DNA of 64,000 bases from Quillaja saponaria (lineage: Eukaryota; Streptophyta; Magnoliopsida; Fabales; Quillajaceae), in the NCBI GenBank assembly GCA_029379385.1, contig CM055618.1, forward strand, positions 14,022,134 to 14,086,133, read 5' to 3'. Shown here one piece after another: positions 1 to 9,808 of the stretch. The first letter of the stretch is position 1, and every line of letters starts with the position of its first letter. Position numbers and translations under genes: made by a program. The notes below the pieces were generated by a model that was given only the letters and a program-made list of their open reading frames with translations, ran no database searches and was not told where the DNA came from.

Positions 1-166
1 GTTAATATTTAATGAGAAAAGACACATATGATTCCAAAATCCTAACATTATCTGGCCCGGATTTCATTTTTAGGGATCATCAAATGAACCCAAGTTATCA
101 TCAGGGTAGTTTCCTACATGCCAAGACACCTATAATTCATAGACATAAAACAATATGAAGACTAAC

Positions 167-3100
167 CTGAACATCACTCCATTCAACACATCGGAGAAAC
201 TTTGTGAGAGCCCTCTTTTCAGACATTAATGAGAAACGGAATTTCCATAACAGCTGCCTCTCGTCTCCACTCAATGTCCTTGTCGGTGGGTATTTCAATA
301 TTCGTTGTATTGACCTTATTATAGAAGAGTAAGCAAAATAATGTAAAGGATCAAATATAACAATTAATGTAAGAATCAAACAATACAACTCTGTGGCAGC
401 TGTACATGAAATTTTAAATTACTGAGCATAATTTTAGCTCTATTATCATCATATATGAAAGTTCAAACTAACTTTCTTTCATTAGAGCTTGGTTTCAGAT
501 CTCTGTCTATGATGCCACGGGTTAAACTCCTTGCCAGCTTCAATTGCTTGTGCTCGGACAGATTTATCTTCCCCAGTTCCGGGTCCCAGACAATAACAAT
601 ATCATTTGTTGAAGCTATAGGAGATGGTAACAAAAAATTTGCACCCGATTCCTACATTTTGACAAAAAAGAGTTACTATCATGTATAAAAATCTGTAACA
701 ATATAATATCGAGCGTAAATGCTCAATAATGAAATAGTTCCCAACCTGAGAATATTTATCATAAAAAAAAAGGAAAGAAAAAAAGGTTATGTACATACAA
801 AAAAAGTTAGAAAGGAAAACATAATATTGAAAATCTCTGTTTGTAGTATATTAATTAAAAGTCTCTAGATGTTGCCAAGTATATGTTAATATTATATTGG
901 ATGAGTTTTACCGAAAAAGAAAAAAAAGTCATTAATATTGATTAGAATAAGTTTTACTCTTGCAACGAGTTAGATATTATTGAACTGAAATGTAACCATT
1001 AAAAACTACATAGATTATTAAAACTGGTGCTCAGCCTTCTGCTTTATTATACGTAATATCAGATTCTATCTTATGATACTTCACTGAAATATTAAGTTAA
1101 TATAGACACAATTCACTAAAGAACTATAGTTGAAAATTGAAAATTGGAAATTGAAAATTGATCTTGGTAACAGGAAAAATTCTTTTTGTCAAAGGTGTAT
1201 ATGTAACTATTGAAGTACAACACACGCACTAAAGAGTCAAAGAAAGAGATAAAGAAACTAAACTTCTAGATCTTTTATCCGAAAGCATCTGCTCAGTTTC
1301 AAGCTATGGAATCTCTGAAAATTAGTCCAGAGAATCCATGCAGCTTCAAAGATATATATGCAAGAAAATCAGACAATACATTAGCTGAAAAATGAAACTA
1401 GGATCTACCTGAAAAACAACTCGATGCTCAAAACTACAAAAATCTACTATCAGGTACAGATGAGAACTTCCATTTTTAGAGCTTTCACGTTCTTTGATTC
1501 TCTCCATTGATTTAAATGTGAGGCGGTCCAGCCAGTCTACGCGTTGAATCTGTCCTCTTTCATACTTATTCACAAGCTTTTCCAAGCGCTCCAATTCCCC
1601 ACGCTCATGCCTGGGGACCTATTTTGTAAGATCCAGATCACTTCACAAAATCATGAAGGCAAACAACCAATCAATCATATCTTAAACATAGCCAAAAAAA
1701 ATTTATATTGGAAACCTTTCCAGGAGTAGATGTAGGAAACATTCCATCTGCCTCTTTTCCTCGCCAAAGCCTGAGCTTGTGCTTCCCTGTTTTGAGTTGC
1801 TTTTTGCTGTTAAAAAGAAGAATTGTAGCTCCGCCAATCAATTCCTCATCTTTACCACGTGAAACATCCCAAACCTATAATCCAGGAATATCCAAGAAGG
1901 TTGATGATCATGGAAAAAGCGAGTTGTGAGCCCTTATATTCTGTTATGGTCTTCACTTAGCACTACATTCCTATCTAATAAATTGGGCTTACTTTAGGGT
2001 AACTACATATTTCTTATTGTTATTAGAATGAGGTTCAGAATCCTGTTCCATGTAGATTCAGTGGCTATTTTGGAACTATCTACAGAAAGGAGTAATTGTG
2101 TAAATTCTGTTCCTTCTTAGTACTAGCTAATCGTAATAAGTCCATTCCAGAAGAAACTCAGCCAAACTTCTCAACAACTCCTTGTTTCAAAAATCTTTTA
2201 GAATGATATGGTCCAAGATGAATAACAATATTAAGTAAGAATATCCCCAGATTTTGTAATATAAATGACTCGGAGGATGCACAAAATAAGCTTTTTAAGT
2301 AAAAATTCCAACCCACCATGAGAGCAAGAGATGAATGGACAATAACTCTTAATTTTCTTTTAGGTTAGGAGGGCTATAGTCCAAGAGAATTTATCTTAAA
2401 TAAGTAAAATTCCAAGATTTTTTTACTATAAATGGCTCGGACAATGCACCAAATAAACAGCTGAAGTGAAAGTGCCAACTTACAGTCAGAGCAAGTTGTG
2501 ACTGGACAGTTAAGTCTCGATATTTGCTAGTCAATGTGATGAGTTCATTCCAAAAATAGGACGGTCCTGTAGATTCCAACCTTCGCGAGATAATCGAACA
2601 ATTAAAAATCAACTGATACAAGAAATTCATGAATAAAAACTCTAGCAAAGTTTAGTAACTGCAAACAAGTTGAATCAGGAGAAGAAAAAAAAAAAAAGGA
2701 ACAAAAGGCCATTAACAGTAGATGTTCAGTCAAGAGAGAGTATGAAACATCTATGACTCTTTCTTTGCATCCTTCCATTTTCAACTCAAATCCGCGCAAA
2801 GGTTATAAATGGAAAACAAGTTTAATCAAGAGAAAAACAAGGGGAACAAAAGGCCATTAATAGCAGGTGTTCATCAAGAGAGAATATGAAACATCTATGA
2901 ATCTTTGCATCCTCCCATTTTCAACGCCTATTTGGTAAAAAATTATATTTGGGGAGGGGGCACATGAGAGCAAAATATGCAGAGAAAAAGAGAATAATTG
3001 TGATGATGAAGAGGATAGGAAATGAGGAAGATTAATTTAAAAAATAGAAAATAAAATACAGAAAGAAAGAAGTATAACAAGAACACTTGTCTCTGTGTTT

Positions 3101-3970
3101 TCTAGAACTACTGAGCGGTTAGGACCACGAAATAAAATTTGAAAGTCAATATCTTTTCAAGTTAAAATGCACCAAAAAAATATCAATTATGATGAAGAAA
3201 ACCTTGTTCTAGTGGGAAGGCCAAATGGTGCACCATCAATGTACAATGCACACTCAACGTATAACTCCCCCTTCCTATCGTCTGCTGTGGAATCAGTTTC
3301 TGTAGATGAACCAAATTAAAAATAAATAAATAAATAAAGCAAAAGGATATCTTAGCATAAGCACAGATAAGTCTGTATAACTAATGAATTGCAAGTGTAA
3401 TGTATAACTATCAAGTTTGTATTGCTTCTGATTTGTTTTTCTTTTCTGAAAATCTTCATGGAAATATAAGGATCATCTGCGCCTAAACCGAACTTACCCA
3501 GTTAAGAACTATACAAAACACTCTATGGTCTATACCTACCCTTCTTCCTTCTAAGTTAGGAACAGTAGTGCAGTAAACTGGAAACATGTAACAAATAATT
3601 TGTACCCAATGTAGGAGATTTTGGAGGATTCAGATTAATTATTCAAAAAAAAAAAAGGGATAAATTTATTTATAAGTTGGTATTTTGGAGGATTCAGATT
3701 AATTTCCCTTTTTTTCAAAATTTAGAAGTTACCAACATAAAAATACCAACTATTACTACCGTGCAAAGATAGAAAATCTAACTGGAAAAATTTATTAATT
3801 AATAATTTTCTAGGTAACCAAACAGAAAATCGGTTTATAATATCAAGAAAAAAGTTACCTGAACTGGGGGTCTTAGGAGGGGGCAAATTTCCTTCCAGCC
3901 TTTCTACACGGAAGGTCACCGGAAGATTAATGTCGCATGACAAGAAGAACCGAAACTCGTTGCCACTCAT
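167..3970 (-). CDS. VPS34: Phosphatidylinositol 3-kinase VPS34, N-terminal part (3' end outside window)
   Basis: Class III PI3-kinase that makes PI3P on endosomes, vacuole and autophagosome membranes, in complex with VPS15 and ATG6. Seven coding exons read on the minus strand: 3859-3970, 3203-3299, 2484-2580, 1716-1874, 1409-1618, 473-651 and 167-314, together 1002 nt, exactly 334 codons with phase-compatible GT-AG junctions. The product starts MSGNEFRFFLSCDINLPVTF, carries the C2 region (ECALYIDGAPFGLP, WNELITLTSKYRDL, LIGGATILLFNSK) and the start of the helical PIK domain (KYPPTRTLSGDERQLLWKFR, SEKRALTKFLRCVEWSDVQ). These match plant VPS34. The helical remainder and kinase domain lie beyond base 1. 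The ATG at 3970 is chosen because it gives the family N terminus; an in-frame ATG further upstream would add a lysine-rich stretch encoded by 5' UTR. No lesion is seen. Confidence 0.95.
2230..2515 (-). repeat. Degenerate tandem duplication covering the 3' end of VPS34 exon 3
   Basis: Bases about 2398-2515 and 2230-2345 share a long imperfect match. Shared landmarks in order are ATAAATG(G/A)CTCGGA, ATGCAC(C/A)AAATAA, then the stretch complementary to the end of exon 3 (CAGAGCAAGTTGTGACTGGACA versus a GAGAGCAAGAGATGAATGGACA-like copy). The right copy holds the working exon end and donor. The left copy lies in the following intron and is decayed. Confidence 0.6.
2650..2935. repeat. Tandem duplication of about 145 bp in VPS34 intron 2
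   Basis: Two adjacent copies, about 2655-2795 and 2812-2932. Both contain GGAACAAAAGGCCATTAA, then a TGTTCA..CAAGAGAGA block, then TATGAAACATCTATGA, then TTTGCATCCT(T/C)CCATTTTCAA. They differ by short indels and point changes, so the duplication is not fresh. Confidence 0.8.
3618..3704. repeat. Short direct repeat of about 63-bp period in VPS34 intron 1
   Basis: The block TTTTGGAGGATTCAGATTAA occurs twice, near 3619 and 3682, each next to an A- or T-rich run. This is a small local duplication. Confidence 0.7.
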
Positions 3971-4007
3971 GGCTTCTTCTTCGGATTTTTTTTTTTTTTT
4001 CCTTCTT

Positions 4008-4016
4008 CTAGGGTTT
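4008..4016 (-). promoter_or_regulatory. Telo-box-like element upstream of VPS34
   Basis: On the minus strand this reads AAACCCTAG, about 40 nt before the VPS34 ATG and beside a long T run on the plus strand. Telo boxes are common near transcription starts of plant housekeeping genes. Function is inferred from sequence only. Confidence 0.35.
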
Positions 4017-4213
4017 AGAACCTCTAAAATCTCATGATTAGGGTTCAAAACAACTTTGTGAGCTTCAAATTCTTCGAATTGCAAACAGAATCAGATACTG
4101 TGTTCTAGCTGATAGGAAGATCGAGGTCTCGGTATAAGTACGAAGGAGCACACGGACACGAAACGGTTCAGTTTGCGGGATAAAAAGGGAAGAGCGTAAT
4201 TTATACGGGGTGA

Positions 4214-4223
4214 TGACACGTCA
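4214..4223. promoter_or_regulatory. ACGT-core bZIP-like site upstream of VPS34
   Basis: TGACACGTCA is a near-palindromic ACGT-core element about 245 bp before the VPS34 start codon. Plant bZIP factors bind such cores. The assignment rests on the motif alone. Confidence 0.3.
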
Positions 4224-5538
4224 GCATGCTTACCAGTCGAGTAACAGACCAGCACTCCGGAATGGATCGAGTAGATAGAAATTTTTAAGGAATTAAGAAT
4301 TCTAATCATCAAGAAATTTTAGAGTAGTTGGATCTGATAAATGTCTTTAGAGAAAAAAATAAAAATTAATTATAAACTTATAGCATGATTAATTTTGAGT
4401 TATTTTTATAGTGTATTTAGAACAAAATACAAAATATAATTTATTTCTTTTTAAATAAATTATATAATTTAATTTATTTTAAATAATTATTTTTATTTAT
4501 AATAAAAACTACATTTTTAGTATTAAGTCTAATTCTTTTATTTTAAAAAATAAAAAATTAATTTTAATTTAAGTATTTTTTCAATATTACTCTCAAATTT
4601 TTTTAATTAAAACCAATATTGATGAACTAAAATATAAAAACTGATAGATTAATTATTGTTCAATAAACAAAAGACAAGTTGAAAATAAAGACTTATAGTT
4701 GCTTAGATGAATATTTGAGATGAAGTGGTGATAGTGACTCCTGTATCGATTTATATAAATAAAAAATATATATAATATTAAGAATAAAAATATCACTTGA
4801 TATGAATAAAATAATAATTTATCTCAAATAAATTTTATAAAATAAAATCTAACCTATTTATGGAATTCATGATTGAATAAAATATGAACTTTTATACTAT
4901 TTTATTTGTTCTAAACATCAAAACGTAGAGTTTATTTAAAATGAACTGAATTTTATATTTTTTAAGTAATCCAAACACATTGAGCTTTTCTTTGAGAACA
5001 AATAAAAAGTGGAGAAAAGTATGGAAGAAATTGTATTTTGTTCACTTGATCAAGAATGGAAAAAATAAATAAAATTATAAAACACATAATCATACAATAC
5101 TTTCAAAAGAGAATTGAGTTTGCTCCGTAGCTAGCTAGAAATTTTGTTCAAAGAAAAGGAAATAAAAAATCCAATAATATATTTTCCACAAAACAAATTG
5201 AAATTTCCAAAACTGAATTAATTTGATTAATTAAAAACTTTTCATTTTTCTTGACAAGCTAGGTTCATCTCATTAAAGTCGCCGAGAAAACTTTGAAAAA
5301 TCCGGCCATCTATGTAGCATTATATAAAATGAGTGTTGCATTTCCAGCAAGTTCATGCATGTCAGAGAAATGAAAATAAAAAATCCATCCTTCAAAGGAG
5401 GAAAACTAAATTGCTGACAATCTGACCCCACTGGATTCTAGGCCAAGGGAGTGTGAATATTTACAATCCATAAAATTTGCCTAAGTCAAAAAATTTAATT
5501 TGTTAGAGATGAAAGCAAAGATATATTTGAGTCTGGCA

Positions 5539-5543
5539 TGGCC
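5539..5543. repeat. Target site duplication TGGCC, left copy
   Basis: TGGCC directly before the LTR start TGTTAG; identical to 7413-7417. Confidence 0.88.
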
Positions 5544-7412
5544 TGTTAGTAGTATGTCCTAAAGCCAATGATATGTGATGTTGTGACATATTATTTTATG
5601 TACAATCTTATTCATATTATTAATAAATATAAGTGAAAAACATTATCATATATAATAGTTATTAATAACCATCATGAGCTAAAGTAATAAAAATAAGCAT
5701 CATGATGAGATCATGTTAATGAGATTTATTTTCTTTAAGCTTAATTCTTAAATGTTCCTAATCATAGGATCACTAAGTAGGGCATTAGTGAATCCGGATA
5801 GATTAGTACATATCTAGTTGGCTCAAAGAGTTGATGGTGACTGATCTCATAGTCACTTGTGTATGAGACACTAAGACAGATATGTAGGTGCTCATTAGAG
5901 AATGAGTTTACTGAATTGACTCAACTGAGAACACCTATATAAAATTTCTCTACATGTCAATACGTGGTTCTTATGTTATAGTTGTGCAAATAGTCATTTG
6001 ACTTGATACATCATAGTTATTTTGTATGTACGTCATTATACTTTGATATTATTTCTGATTCTATTAATGAGTCACCTAAGAAGTAGTAATTTGATATAAT
6101 CACTTGCATATGGAGTTATGTGAATGTGCAATAAAAGATCTATCACTCTTACTAGAAAAGAGAGAATGTCCTATGTGATTAATAAAAAATTTAACTTAAA
6201 GTCTATGACTATAGTAGGGTGGATATTAGAATATGAGTTTATAATTTTCTCAATGAAGTTATGATCTTAAGATTAGACACATATAATTAAATTTTGGGTT
6301 TGACATTATTTCCATACCCAAATAGATTTAATCGAGACATTGCATGATAGAATGATTGAATTGCATGGTAATTGTTAACAGAAAGGTTCAAAAGGTTCAC
6401 AAGCTATATTCATACTTATTATAAGTAGTCATCATGTGCTGCTAGGCACCAATCTTGACTTGTAAAAAATATTGATAATTAATTAATTAATCTTAATTAA
6501 AGGGTGAATTAAAAAGAGTTTTAATTTAAATAATTAAAATGAGTTATAATTTAATTGGATAGGGTCCAATAATAAATATGTAAAAGTTACATGTCTACTG
6601 CCATCAATAGTTTGAACCTAAAGGGTCCCACACAAAATGACAATATTCAACTAAGGAGAGTTTTGGGACAATCATGTAATTATTATAGTTTGTTAGGCAT
6701 TGAATTTAATTATGATTAAATCTTAATGTTAACATAATCTCTAATGTGTTAGGATTGTCCAATACATAAGGAGGTGACTAGTCTTTATAAAATATGAGAC
6801 TTAACAAACTAAAAAGAAATATAAGACAATATTCAACTAAGGAGAGTTTTGGGGCAATCATGTAATTGTTATAGGCATTAGATTTAATTATGATTAAATC
6901 ATAATGTTAACATAATCTCTAATGTGTTAGGATTGTCCAATACATAAGGAGGTGACTAGTCTTTATAAAATATAAGACTTAACAAACTAAAAAGAAACAT
7001 AAGAGAAAAATAATTATACGTACTGTACAGAGAGCCTAAAATCTATCATGAGAATTTCTAAATTACAAAAGAGATTCGGTAACTTGTGCTAACACACAAT
7101 GAATCATTTGGTAACCCCTTTTATCTTCAAGCATGAAAATCCTTAGTTAGATTCTTTCGTGTAGATACACTTAGAGACAAGACACCTGTGTCGTTGCTAT
7201 GCTCTTGATGAATCAACAAAGGAGCGAAAGTCGAATTAAGAATATGACGAAAGAATTAAAAATCTTGAAGGTACACAATTCTCTACTTATTTAATTGTTA
7301 AACTATAATTAACATATTTCATATAATCATAAGATGATTTTAGGTTAAAGAAATCAAAATTTTTAAATTTCGTTGCGCATATGAATGTCATATTTTACAC
7401 TAATTCCTAACA
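5544..7412. mobile_element. Solo LTR of an LTR retrotransposon
   Basis: An 1869-bp insert begins TGTTAG and ends CTAACA, a perfect 6-bp terminal inverted repeat of the TG..CA kind. It is flanked by the 5-bp direct repeat TGGCC (5539-5543 and 7413-7417). It contains no gag-pol reading frame, primer-binding site or second LTR, so it is best read as a solo LTR left by recombination between two LTRs. Removing it rejoins the MENB-like exon at codons for DGHA. The family (Copia or Gypsy) cannot be told from the LTR alone. Confidence 0.88.
6639..7003. repeat. 186-bp tandem repeat inside the solo LTR
   Basis: Copy 1 starts at 6639 and copy 2 at 6825, both with GACAATATTCAACTAAGGAG. They are nearly identical; copy 2 lacks a short TTTGTTA-like segment. 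Each copy holds a TTATAAAA box, so the LTR carries a duplicated promoter-like segment. Confidence 0.92.
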
Positions 7413-7417
7413 TGGCC
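7413..7417. repeat. Target site duplication TGGCC, right copy
   Basis: TGGCC directly after the LTR end CTAACA; identical to 5539-5543. Five bp is the usual length for LTR-retrotransposon integration. Confidence 0.88.
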
Positions 7418-9808
7418 ATCATCCACTACATTAAGAGCTGACTTGAGAACCCAAATTGCACTTGGACTTTTTCTCAAGATTTCCCAGCATAATTTTATTG
7501 TTTCTTGCTCTAAACTCTCCAACTGAACAAAAGTAAAGTGTTCATTGTCGACAAACACTTAATTGTATAGCATAGTCCAAAATGATATGGCTTTCATTAA
7601 CTTTCCAGTTTCATAAGAATGAGCCAAAATTTACGAAGATTTTGCTCATGCTCATAACTTGAAATGATGAAATCTAGTGTCTATGACATGACTTGTACAT
7701 TGGATAAATATACGAAGAACAAATTGCTATTGAGCGAGACAGTAATTATTCTATATTCTGGAGAAACTCTTCAACGGGGAAGTGGAAACTGTAACTTATT
7801 GGTACAATTGTGTTAACAAGTCCCATTTTCTCTGTGCCTCAGAAGCTGTATAGAATCTTGCCAGAAACCACATTTCAGCGTGCTTTCTTGGGTCCAACCT
7901 GTTAAACCAAGTTCAATATCCTCTCCTTCTAGAAATTCAAAATGTCAAAACAATACATTAAACAAAATACATGAACTATCAAGTGTAGGCTTTTAACCAT
8001 ATGATTAACAACAGTGCCAATTGAGATAAACAGAAGTGAGGAAGTCATTCAATGTGTAAGACAGCTTAATATTTACCAAACGGGACATGATGGCACTTCC
8101 ATAACCAGCATCAAAGCTTCCAACCTGCCATATAAGCATAATACAGTATTGAAAATTCATGACGCAATAGTAAAGGTATTAAAGGGGTGTCTTTTGTAAA
8201 AAGAACTCTGATCCACAACATATTAGGTTAATTCTACTAAACCAATAGAGCCATTATATCTTCAAAAGAAAATATCAAGGATAAAAAGCACCTTGGGACC
8301 AAAGATAGCATAACCTGCTGCAATGGTTAGATCACAAACCATATGTAATACATGTCCTCCTCTAACAGCATAACATGATACCTGTTTTATGAAAGAAAAT
8401 AACTTGTATATTTAAACAAAATAATAAACCAACCAATAAAAAGACCACAATCTCATTAACTCAAATTTGGGGCATAGAACTGTAGAGTCTAAACCTAAAA
8501 CTTAGTTTTCCTTTTCCTTGAGTGGTGACGGGTTGTGGAAGTCAGAATAGTAAAAGTTCATAAAATGTATAGACCACAAGTTCTCAAAATTTCAAGATTT
8601 ACAACTTCATAACAATATGTGAGATCATCAACATTAAGAATTCAGATGTAAAGTGGGATCAAGAGGATGCGTACCATTGCAATTACTGGTTTTGGAAGGC
8701 ACGGAATCTGCACCTGCAAAAAAAAAAATTGTCTTTTTTCTTTCAAGAAGTTAAAGACAATAACTAGAAAAACGGGATATATGTAGTAGCAGAGAATACA
8801 ATAGCGCATTAAGAAATTGAGGACTTCCACGAGGAAGAAATTTTGCAATCAAAAACACTTGCTTTGGAAAAAAAATGGATGAGTGGAAAACAGTAAAAAG
8901 AAAAAAGAAAAAGAAGAACAATGTGAAATGGGGTTTCCTATAAATGATGATATGACACTGGAATTATCTGAGTAGAAATAATGAAGACAGTATAACTACA
9001 GGCAAGCTTAGAGATTTGTAATTTCAAGTGGTTGATGCAAGTACCACTCATTTCCAATAGATTAAACTTCAGGGTGAAATCAATATTACCTGCAAATCTA
9101 ATACATGAAGGCAGCCAATATCTTCATTATTAGCATAGCCATCTTTTGTTCTTAACGCCTGGTCACCTCTGCTACAAAATGCTTTGGTTCCCTAGACCAT
9201 TAACCTAGTCAACAAGAACAAATCTCACACTGGCCTGCCCATAAATTGTTTACATGGACAGATTCACAGAATTCAATTGTATCAAAATTAAACCAACATA
9301 GTCAGATGTTAATGTGCTATGCTGAAGGCACAATGCACAGCTTTCACACTATAAGAAAGCATGTAACTTACTTCCAAATGGCCGATACTGCCACCAGTCT
9401 AATCTAAAATTCAGGCACTGGCACTTGGCAGGTACCTTCAATAGATAATAAAACCAATTAATAAAAACTACTATCTGCTTAAAGTACGTATGAAAGCAGC
9501 CTTCAGGAAAATACTGGATTAAAGTACGATATTTCAATAGAAATTGACCTTTGCTATAGCTTCACCAACGGCCCTCTCGTATATAATGTCAGTGAAGTCT
9601 TTGCAGAGTCATCCGAAGCAATTTCCGAAACCACCTCGGGAGTCGGAACTTCACCGTGAATTCTACGGTAGCTATCGTTCATGGGAGTATTACAAAACCT
9701 AATTGATCCACAATGCAAAGGTACCGAATGCAAGGGAGTGAGATGGTTAGCCACAGAGGCCACCCTCCTCCTCATAGTATTCAGGCCCTTCTCTGCCATC
9801 TCCGCCAT

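Larger units (their letters stand above)
3971..5272. other. Intergenic: VPS34 promoter and AT-rich spacer
   Basis: After about 350 bp of moderately GC-rich promoter sequence the stretch becomes very AT-rich (about 4320-5100) with poly-T and poly-A tracts and no credible reading frame. It ends at the 3' end of the MENB pseudogene. Confidence 0.7.
5273..9808 (-). pseudogene. Naphthoate synthase (MENB/ECHID) pseudogene, intron-containing, split by a solo LTR
   Basis: Functional relatives are crotonase-fold enzymes that form dihydroxynaphthoyl-CoA for phylloquinone. Readable pieces on the minus strand: exon 1 9549-9808 (MAEMAEKGLN.., MNDSYRRIHGEVPTPEVV), 9090-9191 (GTKAFCSRGDQALRTKDGYA), 8675-8713 (VQIPCLPKPVIAM), 8292-8381 ([19 protein letters not shown]), 8077-8124 (VGSFDAGYGSAIMSRL), about 7800-7898 (VGPKKAR, EMWFLARFYTASEA), 7522 down to 7413 (LEQETIKLCWEILRKSP) continuing at 5543, and 5273-5354 (ELAGNATL, PDFSKFSRRL stop). 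Splice borders mostly persist, so it arose by DNA duplication, not retroposition. Lesions: exon 1 shifts frame before KDFTDIIYERAVGEAIAK; the exon with the INRPERRNAFRP region is not found; CSGGD is CSRGD and AVGGGH is AVRGGH; a frameshift creates a stop after VGPKKAR; a second shift follows SEA; the last acceptor AG is lost; a solo LTR splits the penultimate exon. It cannot make the enzyme. Confidence 0.9.
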
